From assembly GCA_965250215.1 (NCBI GenBank), contig CBDFNN010000004.1, positions 558,001 through 622,000 of the forward strand: 64,000 nt of DNA. Direction: 5' to 3'. Shown here piece by piece: positions 34,267 to 43,062 of the stretch. Position 1 is the first letter of the stretch. Each line of letters opens with the position of its first letter. The position numbers were made by a program, and so were the translations under genes. The notes beneath the pieces are model-generated. The model saw only the letters and a program-made list of their open reading frames with translations, was not told where the DNA came from and ran no database searches. Source of the DNA: CBDFNN01 sp965250215. Lineage in GTDB: Bacteria; Bacteroidota; Rhodothermia; Rhodothermales; DATKEJ01.

Positions 34267-34560
34267 ATGGTACCGGACGACTTACGAATACCGGTTGATG
34301 AACCTCTTTATCTTGACTGTGGCGAGCACGGCAAACGCATAGCGACGGTCGTGTGTCAACATCTATTGAATGTAAAAGATAGAGCCGTCGGTTTTGTCGA
34401 AAATTGCTCACAGCCAAACGATCGACAAGCATGGTGTCACAGTTGCGAAGAATGCTTTCGAGAGGAAGGTCAAATGTCTGAGGTGTTAAAAGATTTCTGC
34501 AATGCGTCGCTGGTATGCGAATATTGCTATGAGCTATTTAAATCTCGACATACCGTTTGA
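34267..34560 (+). CDS. Cys-rich putative zinc-binding small protein
   Basis: A 97-aa protein with CGEHG, VVCQHLL, WCHSCEECF and LVCEYCYEL motifs: Cys and His pairs that could bind one or two zinc ions. The CxxHG...VCxHL pattern recurs in small uncharacterised bacterial proteins. It starts at the ATG 26 bp after bioY and ends near a hairpin terminator. No function can be assigned. Confidence 0.75.
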   Translation: MVPDDLRIPVDEPLYLDCGEHGKRIATVVCQHLLNVKDRAVGFVENCSQPNDRQAWCHSCEECFREEGQMSEVLKDFCNASLVCEYCYELFKSRHTV

Positions 34561-34639
34561 ACTCTACCCCAGAGGTCTCACCGCGCGCATCGCGCAGTAA
34601 GTGTCCGTGTATCCAAATCGCTATTCAGTGAGAGATTGA

Positions 34640-34673
34640 AATAAGAAGGCGTCTATTTCAACGCCTTATTTTT
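34640..34673 (+). terminator. Hairpin terminator between converging genes
   Basis: AAATAAGAAGGCGT (34640-34653) pairs with ACGCCTTATTT (34661-34671), with one bulged base, followed by a T run. It sits between the Cys-rich gene (plus strand) and the sorting-domain protein gene (minus strand). Confidence 0.6.
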
Positions 34674-34729
34674 CTCGTCATGTTTTCTCCTAGGACTATC
34701 CTCCTTTGGAGAAAAATGTAGCGACGAAA
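34662..34729. repeat. Second copy of the palindromic element found at 31126-31191
   Basis: CGCCTTATTTTTCTCGTC is followed by 29 unrelated bases and then GAGAAAAATGTAGCGACGAAA. The same two blocks with the same 29-base spacing, but different spacer sequence, occur at 31126-31191. The two ends pair (CGC/GCG and ATTTTTCTC/GAGAAAAAT) around an internal loop. Confidence 0.75.
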
Positions 34730-34748
34730 TGGATGCCTTTCCTATTTC

Positions 34749-35822
34749 CTATTTAACCAAGGATACAGTTTTGCTTTCGCTGAAGTTGACTCCTGTCACC
34801 TGATAGATGTAAGTGCCACTTGAAAGACTGGATCCATCAATCGAGATCGACTGAGCAATTCCGGCCTTCAACTCTCCCGCAAATAGAGATCTCAACTCAC
34901 GACCTTGCTGATCGAAAAGCTTAACGCTCACCTGCTGATCTTGGGCCACAGTTATGGTAAACTGAGTCTGTGGGTTGAATGGATTTGGATAGGCGTCCAC
35001 TAGATGATGTGTAGAAGGGACATCAACTTGTGCTTCAATAACAGGGCTAAACTCGAAAGCACCATCGAAATCGATTTGCCTCAAACGGAAGGAATAGACA
35101 TCTGGAATCAGATCTGAAACGGTGAAGCTGTAGTCTTGCTGCTCAGTAGTCGAGCCTGCTCCGCCAACAAAATCGACCGAGCTCCAGTCGTTCATTCTTG
35201 ACCGCCATTCGACATCAAATCCCGAGTTGTTGGATTCTGTGGCCGTTGTCCATCTGAGTTCAATGTTTCTGCCGTCTACTAAGGCGTCGAAGTAAAGCAA
35301 TTCAACAGGGAGAGGGTCGGGTCCAACTACATCCAAATTTACATTTCCCGCAAAGCTGCGAAGTTGTCCTCTGTCTCCTCCGTTTTTAACTGCGGCCAAT
35401 GACGTTTCGCCCGATACTCGAAAGTAGTAGGTTTCGCTAGCGCTTGCCGAAGGCACAAGGACATTAATGCCGCAGCCAATTTGGACCATGGGGTGGGCGG
35501 GACCAGATGAAGGTGCCGTCCAGAGACTAACTCGAGCTCCGTCAAAGCTTCCTGATCCGATTGCGGCTCCTAGAGTTCCAGCTGAACCTGGAGTGAATGT
35601 CCACCACGCCGATTGGTTGTCGTCTATACTAATGCAGTTTCCTGAAACCTCACCCGGTTCACCAGTTGCATCCGTCGTATTGGCTGAAACGGTGGTGTTG
35701 CCCTGATTAATGGAAATAGCGTCGGCAAGATTGTTATTCGCTGGAGGAGCTAGCCATGCAAAGCCAGACATGAAAAACACGCCTGCCAAGACCAAGAAAA
35801 TGGGAGCAATTTCTCGTTTCAT
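34749..35822 (-). CDS. Secreted protein with type IX secretion sorting domain
   Basis: A 357-aa exported protein with a signal peptide (about residues 1-23). A first beta-sandwich domain (about 25-165: NNNLADAISINQGNT...AWWTFTP...TYYFRVSG) resembles pre-peptidase-type C-terminal domains. Next comes a short fibronectin-III-like segment beginning PLPVELLYFDA and ELRWTTATESNNSGFDVE, then the sorting domain with YPNPFNPQTQFTI and SSGTYIYQV. It probably reaches the cell surface via the type IX route. No enzymatic motif is visible. Confidence 0.8.
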   Translation of the reverse strand: MKREIAPIFLVLAGVFFMSGFAWLAPPANNNLADAISINQGNTTVSANTTDATGEPGEVSGNCISIDDNQSAWWTFTPGSAGTLGAAIGSGSFDGARVSLWTAPSSGPAHPMVQIGCGINVLVPSASASETYYFRVSGETSLAAVKNGGDRGQLRSFAGNVNLDVVGPDPLPVELLYFDALVDGRNIELRWTTATESNNSGFDVEWRSRMNDWSSVDFVGGAGSTTEQQDYSFTVSDLIPDVYSFRLRQIDFDGAFEFSPVIEAQVDVPSTHHLVDAYPNPFNPQTQFTITVAQDQQVSVKLFDQQGRELRSLFAGELKAGIAQSISIDGSSLSSGTYIYQVTGVNFSESKTVSLVK

Positions 35823-35901
35823 TATATTTAGTGTTTCTTGTACAAGGAACTATACATATATACTATTTCCCAAGTGGAATAGTAGTAATATCTAGGAAAC
35901 T

Positions 35902-38829
35902 CTACAAGTTTTTGGAAGCATCGCAGCTGCTTGTCAATGTCTTGGCAAATGCCCGAAAATTTGGGTCAGCAAGGCCACTTCCCAAGGCTTTTCCTAAGTG
36001 CTGACGAGCTTTCAAACAGTCATTTTCTTTCCAGTACAAAAGCGACAAAAAGGCCTCCTGCTCCCTTCTAAGATCTACTTTCTCTCCATCATTCTCAATC
36101 TTGGAAATAGCCTTGATACGGCCTCCTATAAATTCAAGAGACTGAGCCAATTGAAAGAAAAGTGGAATATCGTAGACTTCGTTCTGCAAGACTTTGTCGA
36201 AAACTCGGAAAACTCCGGAGCTGTCGGAGATTGATTCAAAACTCCGGACCTCGCCAAGGTAGCCCTCAATGTATCTGGGTTCTAACTCCACAGACCTCGA
36301 GTAATTTTCAATAGCTTTCTTTGTTTGACCAGCCGACTCCTGAGTAAATGCTAGTTCTTTGTAGATCCGATAATCCTCCGGGCGCCGAGGTAGGTAATTG
36401 GTATAATGCTCAATTGAGGCGGACCATCGCTCCATTTTCTTCGTGCTGTCCTGACTTAGTTGAGCCCAAGCGCCGAACAGTCTAGCTCTGTTAAGTAAAT
36501 GATCTCCGTCTATTGGAGCCAGGTCGTGGGCCCTTTTATTCTCTATTCCTGCTAGATGCAATACGGAATCTTGTTTGATCTCGGACGCAAAACTTCTTGC
36601 TTGCCCTAGGTAGATGCTACTCAACAAAAACGGATAGCGATCTCTTTGCGGTTGAAGAGCAATAGCCTTTTTCAAAAATTTCCCAGCCTCCTCCTCGTTT
36701 CCCGCCAACATGGCGAGCTTTGCTTTTTGTTCAGCTATGTCGGCCTTCAGAACCGGAAAATGAATGAACCACAGTATTAGGGAGAAAGCAGAGCACGCAA
36801 CAAATAGTGGCCATTTAGATGTCCCATTTCTCCAAGAAAAGTAGACCAACCAAGAGGCCAAACTGAAAATCAAAGGCATTCCTATTACTAGACTATTTTG
36901 GTCTCTTGTTAGGATAATTAGTGGGACTACGGATACTAGTACTAGAATTAGAACTCCAAAGAAGGCTGTCCATTTCACGATCGATTTAGGCGAATTAGTA
37001 AAGTCGAAATGGATCAATGCAATACCTGCGGTCACCACGACAATCCACCAGGCGACGGTGAGATTTTCAACGCCTTGAAGAATGCCGGATCCCAGGATCA
37101 TGCATATCAGGACGACAACAGCCCCGTTTTTTCTTTTTTCCTCTGGCTCAGACTTTGGAAGGAATCTTGGATTAACAGCCAAAATTGCGGCAGACGAGAG
37201 AAGGAATAAGTATTCGAACGACAGGGCGATCCCGCTCTGCAGAGCGATAAAAAGGGCGAATATCGATGTTCCGATTCCGATGGTATTCCATGTCTCACTA
37301 TCTCGCTGATCCCCGGGAATCTCCGCCTTCTTTCGGATAATCCATAAATATCCGACCAAATATCCAGAGACAGCGAGAATGGCACCCATGGCAATAATCG
37401 GGGCCAATAAAGCTTTCGAATCCAGACTTAAGGAAAGGAAGGTCAGTAATGTCCCGACTGCCATAAGGATAAAAAGAAGGGTCCAGTTCGACCTTCGCGA
37501 AGTCAAGATTCCAAGATTTCTAAGGCAGGCGATCCAGATTGCCAGGATGAAAACCACCAAGGAAAATACCCCAAAACCACCCCGAGTGATAGCCGTCTCA
37601 TAGAAGAGATTGTGGGCCTTACCCACTCTTGAACCACCTTCATAATCTATGAGGGCCGCTGGATAGGATGCCTCAAAACTCAAGGAAGTCATGTCTGGAC
37701 CATGGCCAAACAAGCGTCTGTCAGGCTCTCTGTCCCACACATCCCATATACCTTCCCACATGAGCATTCGCATCTCTGTCGATCGGGATTCAAGGCGCAA
37801 GATCCTAGTTCCTTCATCGCCCATTTGAATCGAGATAAAAAGAATGGAGGATGCGATGCTAACAAGTAGAAAAAGCACGCCACTATATCTTCTGATCTTA
37901 GAAGAGGCCTCGGTGAAAACCGCCAGATACAATAAAAAGAAGATTCCAAGCCCAATAAGAAGTCCAAGCAAAGCACCTCTACTTTGAGTCAAGAGCAGCG
38001 CCCAAACGGAGGTAGAGAGAACGAAGACCAGCGTGGAAATCTGAAGGCTCCTTCTCAAAGAATCTCCCTCTAATCGATAGGTGGAAAATCCCGCGACAAG
38101 TACATACAAACCCACCGGCAGAAATGGATGAATCATCCAAACCACCATGAAGACCATTAACAACACGATGGCTTGAAAGAGCCCCATCGGTGTCGTCCAT
38201 GCAAGCTCTTGTTGTTGTAACTGAAATCCGAGCTGAGCCATACAGAGTGGAATGACGCAGGTCAAAAAAGCACCTGCATACATTGGATTTCCTAGGGTCG
38301 AAGAGACACGTGTGAAATCCGGGTTATTCCAGGTTAATTGCCAAGCGAGTGGATCGGAATCGAAATACTGAACCATGCCATAAATGGCAGCACCAAATCC
38401 AACTAGGATAAAGGTTGAAATTATTCGATTGCTTTGAGACTGGGTCTTGAGACCGAAGAGCACGGCAAAAAAAACAACAACACAGGACGCAAGCAATAAA
38501 AGGCCCTGACCCCAGTCATAGCTTCCCCAGAGACTTGTTTGAGGTGATTTAGAAAGCCAAGTACTAACTAGAAAACTCAGAAATACTAGGACGACACCCG
38601 CGACAATTGGAGATTTCAGCCGAACTCTAAAAAGGTCGGTCTTTCGCGATCGAAGAATTGTAAATGCAAGACCAACAATGCCGAAGACGCCCAGAGACTG
38701 AAGGAATATGGCCCTCGTGGGTTCAAAGCTCCGCTCTCCATAAGAATTCATCAGCAAAGAAGCTACGACAATCGCCGCAAGCCAAACGGCTTCTAGACCG
38801 AAGTCTTTTCCATTTTCTTCCTGGCTCAT
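35902..38829 (-). CDS. O-antigen-ligase-like membrane protein with C-terminal TPR domain
   Basis: A 975-aa protein starting at the ATG at 38829; an in-frame TTG lies seven codons upstream. The N-terminal 680 or so residues contain many membrane helices and the large periplasmic loop of Wzy/WaaL-type O-antigen ligases and polymerases: STLGNPMYAGAFL, LLLTQSRGALLGLLIGL, and the loop GHGPDMTSLSFEA...KAHNLFYETAITRGGFGVFSL. The last 280 residues are TPR-like (AMLAGNEEEAGKFLKKAIALQPQ, AFTQESAGQTKKAIENYSR). It probably transfers or polymerises a lipid-linked glycan at the outer face of the inner membrane. Confidence 0.87.
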   Translation of the reverse strand: MSQEENGKDFGLEAVWLAAIVVASLLMNSYGERSFEPTRAIFLQSLGVFGIVGLAFTILRSRKTDLFRVRLKSPIVAGVVLVFLSFLVSTWLSKSPQTSLWGSYDWGQGLLLLASCVVVFFAVLFGLKTQSQSNRIISTFILVGFGAAIYGMVQYFDSDPLAWQLTWNNPDFTRVSSTLGNPMYAGAFLTCVIPLCMAQLGFQLQQQELAWTTPMGLFQAIVLLMVFMVVWMIHPFLPVGLYVLVAGFSTYRLEGDSLRRSLQISTLVFVLSTSVWALLLTQSRGALLGLLIGLGIFFLLYLAVFTEASSKIRRYSGVLFLLVSIASSILFISIQMGDEGTRILRLESRSTEMRMLMWEGIWDVWDREPDRRLFGHGPDMTSLSFEASYPAALIDYEGGSRVGKAHNLFYETAITRGGFGVFSLVVFILAIWIACLRNLGILTSRRSNWTLLFILMAVGTLLTFLSLSLDSKALLAPIIAMGAILAVSGYLVGYLWIIRKKAEIPGDQRDSETWNTIGIGTSIFALFIALQSGIALSFEYLFLLSSAAILAVNPRFLPKSEPEEKRKNGAVVVLICMILGSGILQGVENLTVAWWIVVVTAGIALIHFDFTNSPKSIVKWTAFFGVLILVLVSVVPLIILTRDQNSLVIGMPLIFSLASWLVYFSWRNGTSKWPLFVACSAFSLILWFIHFPVLKADIAEQKAKLAMLAGNEEEAGKFLKKAIALQPQRDRYPFLLSSIYLGQARSFASEIKQDSVLHLAGIENKRAHDLAPIDGDHLLNRARLFGAWAQLSQDSTKKMERWSASIEHYTNYLPRRPEDYRIYKELAFTQESAGQTKKAIENYSRSVELEPRYIEGYLGEVRSFESISDSSGVFRVFDKVLQNEVYDIPLFFQLAQSLEFIGGRIKAISKIENDGEKVDLRREQEAFLSLLYWKENDCLKARQHLGKALGSGLADPNFRAFAKTLTSSCDASKNL

Positions 38830-38950
38830 ATTGTTCAACGGTGGATCCAACTAAGGTGGAAATATAGAAATCCCAAAGAAAGCTTTTGAAAGCAAAGCAG
38901 GAATTCCTTGCGTATCATAATAGCAAACTCAACCGACCTTTAAGAGCACA

Positions 38951-39985
38951 ATGCAATCTCATACAGGCAGTTCTACCGAGCTTCCACTCGAAATGGCGAT
39001 CCTGTACACCTTGCTCTATGCTGACCTATTTGAGTATCCCCTTACACGTGAGCAGGTCTTCGAGAGACTGCTCCTCCGAAAAGCCGATCGAAACGAAATT
39101 GACCATGCCCTACAAAATCTCATCGACTCGGAAGTCGAGGAGAGGGACGGCTTTGTCTTCATCAAAGGGAGATCTAGTCTTGTTGAGATCCGGCTTCGCA
39201 GAAAAGAGTTAAGCGAGGAGACTTGGCCACACGCCCATAAATATGCTCGGTGGTTTCGACATATTCCCTTTGTCCGCATGGTCGCGGTGAGTGGGTCGCT
39301 TGCCGTGGAGAACACAAACGATGAAGGAGATGTCGATCTTTTTTGCATCACGGCAGAGAATAGACTTTGGATTGCCCGTTCATTCTTGGTCCCGATAGCG
39401 CGATTCACGAAACTCTTCAAGAAAAATCGTCGATTTGTTCTTTGTCCGAATTATCTCTTGACGGAGGGAAGCCTTGGACTTGAAGAGAAACAGCTTTTTA
39501 CGGCTCACGAAGTCGTTCAGTCTATTCCGATATGGGGATCCGAGGTCTTCGACAGATTTAAGCAAAGCAACTCCTGGGTCGAAAAGTTCTTGGTCCATGC
39601 TGGGCAAGAAAACCGCGAGGCGAACCAGTGTCGAGAGCAAAAGCAGCCGCTTATCGCTAAGATGCTAGAAGGTCTTTTTAAAGGCCGAATTGGAGATTCC
39701 CTAGATAGGATGATTTATCGGAGCTTCGTATCGTTGTACAAAAGGAGAGCAGAGCAAAAGGGTTGGGACTGGGATGCGATCGGGCAGGCCTACCAAAAGC
39801 AGCGATACATGGTCCCCGAAGGTGGCTATGTCCATATCGTACAAAAGCTATTTCGGGAGCGGATAGAAAGCCTAGACCTCGATGTGAAAGGACACAATAG
39901 CTTGGAGACGCTCTTTGGAAGTTCAGGCAAAAAGGAAGAAAAAGTCTACGAATGGTCGGAGGATTTCCTAAGACAATATCACTAA
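38951..39985 (+). CDS. Nucleotidyltransferase-domain protein
   Basis: A 344-aa cytosolic protein. A helical winged-helix-like N-terminal part (about residues 14-75: LYADLFEYPLTREQVFERLL...ALQNLIDSEVEERDGFVFIKG) precedes a Pol-beta-type nucleotidyltransferase domain with VAVSGSLAVENTNDEGDVDLFCIT near 113-136, that is, the GS motif and DxD pair. The rest is helical. It lies just ahead of the radical SAM operon (110 bp gap) in the same direction. The combination is recurrent beside B12-binding radical SAM genes, but its substrate is unknown to me. Confidence 0.78.
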   Translation: MQSHTGSSTELPLEMAILYTLLYADLFEYPLTREQVFERLLLRKADRNEIDHALQNLIDSEVEERDGFVFIKGRSSLVEIRLRRKELSEETWPHAHKYARWFRHIPFVRMVAVSGSLAVENTNDEGDVDLFCITAENRLWIARSFLVPIARFTKLFKKNRRFVLCPNYLLTEGSLGLEEKQLFTAHEVVQSIPIWGSEVFDRFKQSNSWVEKFLVHAGQENREANQCREQKQPLIAKMLEGLFKGRIGDSLDRMIYRSFVSLYKRRAEQKGWDWDAIGQAYQKQRYMVPEGGYVHIVQKLFRERIESLDLDVKGHNSLETLFGSSGKKEEKVYEWSEDFLRQYH

Positions 39986-40095
39986 CTCATGCAAGGGGGA
40001 ATTATTTATTCACCCTAACGATCTCGAATCTTCTACTAGTTCATAGTCAATAAAAATTTAATTCTACCTTTCTACCCCTCTACTTATTCCAATTA

Positions 40096-41628
40096 ATGTC
40101 CCTTCTTTTTGGCCAGGCATATTTCCCCAACTTCGATCCTAAAATCAAAGAAGCCCAGCAGCCTTATCCGCCGCTCGGGACGCTGTACGCAATGGCCTAT
40201 ATGCGAGATGTGGGATTTGAAGTCGCATTTTTCGACGCCATGTTGGCCGAATCAGAAACAGAATGGGAGGCTCAACTTGAACTAGTGAAGCCCAAATACG
40301 CCATTCTCTATGAGGATAACTTCAACTACTTGACCAAGATGTGTCTGAGTCGAATGAGGGAGGCGGCTTTGACGATGACGGCGATGGCAAAGAAACGTGC
40401 TTGCACGGTTATTCTCTGCGGCTCGGATGCCAGCGATCATCCAGAGGTCTATCTGGAGAGGGGAGCGGACTTTGTTCTTCTTGGAGAAGGCGAGGAGACG
40501 CTTCTGGAGTTGATGAATCGATTGGAAACGATAGGCGAGAAATCTATTTCAGATATACAGAGTCTGGCCTACTTAGATGGATCGGGTAAGATCGTTGAGA
40601 CGCCTCGTCGAAAAGTCATGCGACATCTTGATCAAATTCCCATGCCTGCTTGGGACCTTGTGGATGTCGAATCATATCGGAAAATCTGGAAGGAGAAGCA
40701 CGGCTATTTTGCCATTAACATGGTGAGTTCGCGTGGTTGCCCCTTTCATTGCAATTGGTGCGCAAAACCCATTTGGGGTCAGCGCTATAATGTTAGAAGC
40801 CCAGAGAATGTGGTCGAGGAGATGACTCATTTGGTGAATAACTTTGGGGCGGAGTATCTCTGGTTCATGGACGACATGTTTGGGGTAAAACCTGGTTGGT
40901 TGTCCAAGCTTGCTGACCATGTCGAATCTTCGGGTGTAAGCCTTCCATTCAAATGTTTGAACAGAGCGGATCTTCTTTTGCGCGATGGTGAGGTAGAGGC
41001 ATTAGCACGTGCGGGATGTGAAGTCGTGTGGATGGGAGTGGAGTCAGGATCGCAGAAGATTCTCGATGCCATGGAAAAGGGTACGAAGATTAAGGACATC
41101 GAGGCGGTAACAAAGATGCTCAAGTCGTATGGGATTCGAGTTGGTTTTTTCATCCAGTTTGGATATCCGGGCGAGACTCAAGAAGACATCGAGATGACCT
41201 TCGATTTGATTCGGAGATGCAAGCCGGAGGAAATAGGAGCCTCGGTCTCTTATCCTTTGCCGGGGACCAAATTCTATGACATGGTCAAGGCGCAACTTGG
41301 CGATAAGCAGCATTGGGTCGACTCCGATGATCTCGCCATGATGTATCAAGGTCCCTACACCAGCGATTTCTACAGGATGATTCATCGCGTACTACATAGA
41401 GAGCACAGATCTATCAAATCTGTCGACTCGCTTTCTTCTCTGATCAAGAAACCAGCTTCCATGAGGTCCAGGCATGTCAAAGACATGGCCGCCTTACTGA
41501 TACATCGGGTAGCCTTGCCCTTCGACCGACATAAGCTAAAAGGCCTATCGAAAATACCGCATGAGGGTGTTGATGCTCTAGCTGGATCTATGAGCCATGA
41601 CGAAGCAGCAACGCCAACGCCCTTTTAG
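40096..41628 (+). CDS. B12-binding-domain radical SAM protein 1
   Basis: A 510-aa cobalamin-type radical SAM enzyme. The N-terminal Rossmann-like domain (1 to about 190) carries PPLGTLYAMAYMRDVG and GEGEETLLEL but not the DxHxxG of MetH, as usual in this class. The radical SAM core has RGCPFHCNWC (Cys215, Cys219, Cys222) for the 4Fe-4S cluster, then FMDDMFG, GVESGSQKILDAM and FFIQFGYPGET. It starts the tight operon: its TAG stop is directly followed by the GTG of the next gene. It could methylate an unactivated carbon or rearrange a sugar or lipid. Confidence 0.9.
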   Translation: MSLLFGQAYFPNFDPKIKEAQQPYPPLGTLYAMAYMRDVGFEVAFFDAMLAESETEWEAQLELVKPKYAILYEDNFNYLTKMCLSRMREAALTMTAMAKKRACTVILCGSDASDHPEVYLERGADFVLLGEGEETLLELMNRLETIGEKSISDIQSLAYLDGSGKIVETPRRKVMRHLDQIPMPAWDLVDVESYRKIWKEKHGYFAINMVSSRGCPFHCNWCAKPIWGQRYNVRSPENVVEEMTHLVNNFGAEYLWFMDDMFGVKPGWLSKLADHVESSGVSLPFKCLNRADLLLRDGEVEALARAGCEVVWMGVESGSQKILDAMEKGTKIKDIEAVTKMLKSYGIRVGFFIQFGYPGETQEDIEMTFDLIRRCKPEEIGASVSYPLPGTKFYDMVKAQLGDKQHWVDSDDLAMMYQGPYTSDFYRMIHRVLHREHRSIKSVDSLSSLIKKPASMRSRHVKDMAALLIHRVALPFDRHKLKGLSKIPHEGVDALAGSMSHDEAATPTPF

Positions 41629-43062
41629 GTGAAGCACAAACTGGTTCTATATAATCCTGAGTCCGTGTTCTACACAATGCCCCTTGCACTTCTAGCATTG
41701 GGCTCCACTGTAGATCGGGAGAAGTATGAGATTCAGATTCTTGATCAACGCATTCCAGGCACAAGCAAAGAATCGGTGGTCATGGCTTGCGAAGGAGCAC
41801 TTCTATTTGGAGTGACGGCTTTGACAGGTGCTCCCCTGCAGGATGCGCTCGAAGTGACAAGAGCAGTCAAGGTAGCCCATCCAGATTTGACAACCGTTTG
41901 GGGAGGTTGGCATCCTTCGCTCTTCCCGACGGATAGCTTGGCTGAACCCAGTATCGATATCACTGTGCAGGGCCAGGGAGAGCAAACATTCGTCGAAATT
42001 GTGGAGACACTCCTGATTTCGGAACACGGAACACGGAACACGGAGCACGGCCCTCGAAATATTAATGGCATCTGCTTCAGAGACAACGGTCGTATCAGCC
42101 AGACCGCCCCGCGAGCTCTAGCCGAGATGAACGACCTCCCAGCGCACGACTACGAGATGCTGGATATGGAAGCCTATTTCAAATTGAAAGGCCAACGACA
42201 GCTAGATTACATCTCATCGACAGGCTGTCATTTCCGATGCGCTTTCTGCGCCGATCCCTTCGTCTTCAAACGATCGTGGGTGGCAATAAGCCCAGAACGC
42301 ATGGGCACCGAATTTGAGATGCTCTGGAAAAAATACCGCTTCACCGAATTAGCTTTCCAGGACGAGACATTCTTCACGCATCGAAATCGGATCAAGGATA
42401 TCGCCAATCAAATCATCGATCGAAAACTCAAATTCGATTGGACGGCCACGATGCGGGCCGATCAAGGCAAGCGACTCGGAGATGATATCTTTAAGCTCTG
42501 TGTGAAATCTGGCATGCGTCGTCTGCTCATTGGTGTGGAATCGGGTTCACAAGAAATGATGGACTGGATGCAGAAAGATATCACGCTGGAAGAGGTACTC
42601 TTTTGCGCCGAGCAGTGCAAGAAGTACGGCGTCGGTGCCATCTTCCCGTTCATTGTAGGATTCCCAGGAGAAAGCGACGAAAGCGTGCAGGCAAGCCTCG
42701 ACATGTCCAAGCATCTGCGCTCCATGAGTCCGCATTTCGAGACTCCAATTTTCTATTTCAAACCCTATCCCGGATCGCGCATAACACAGGATGTAATCAA
42801 AGACGGTTACACCCTTCCGAATTCAATCGAAGGATGGGCAGAGTTCGATTTTGTTGGTTCATCCGGACCATGGGTCTCCGATGAGAAGTTCGAAATGATC
42901 GAGCGCTACAAATTCTACAATAGAGCAGCGTGGGGCATGCAGCGCTGGTTTCAATGGCCATTGACCCAATTGTCTAGATGGCGGTGCAAGAATGATTTCT
43001 ATACAGCACCGATAGAGAAGTATGTCGTCGAGACGATTCGGCCTTTACCAAAACTTTCCTGA
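41629..43062 (+). CDS. B12-binding-domain radical SAM protein 2, with repeat-encoded insert
   Basis: A 477-aa protein, GTG start. The N-terminal domain has WGGWHPSLFP and a QGQGEQTF motif. The cluster motif is TGCHFRCAFC (Cys200, Cys204, Cys207), followed by FQDETFF, GVESGSQEMMDWM and FIVGFPGES. Residues about 130-142 (SEHGTRNTEHGPRN) are encoded by four GGAACAC heptamers (42021-42050), inserted between the helix IVETLL and the NGICFRDNG strand. The insert precedes the catalytic core. The stop overlaps the next ATG (TGATG). Confidence 0.9.
   Translation: MKHKLVLYNPESVFYTMPLALLALGSTVDREKYEIQILDQRIPGTSKESVVMACEGALLFGVTALTGAPLQDALEVTRAVKVAHPDLTTVWGGWHPSLFPTDSLAEPSIDITVQGQGEQTFVEIVETLLISEHGTRNTEHGPRNINGICFRDNGRISQTAPRALAEMNDLPAHDYEMLDMEAYFKLKGQRQLDYISSTGCHFRCAFCADPFVFKRSWVAISPERMGTEFEMLWKKYRFTELAFQDETFFTHRNRIKDIANQIIDRKLKFDWTATMRADQGKRLGDDIFKLCVKSGMRRLLIGVESGSQEMMDWMQKDITLEEVLFCAEQCKKYGVGAIFPFIVGFPGESDESVQASLDMSKHLRSMSPHFETPIFYFKPYPGSRITQDVIKDGYTLPNSIEGWAEFDFVGSSGPWVSDEKFEMIERYKFYNRAAWGMQRWFQWPLTQLSRWRCKNDFYTAPIEKYVVETIRPLPKLS
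42021..42050. repeat. (GGAACAC)x4 heptamer tract inside a radical SAM gene
   Basis: Three perfect GGAACAC units, one GGAGCAC and a terminal GG. With a 7-bp period, three units make 21 bp, so all three frames read the same cyclic peptide (EHGTRNT) with no stop. Change by one unit would nevertheless shift the downstream frame. Confidence 0.95.
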
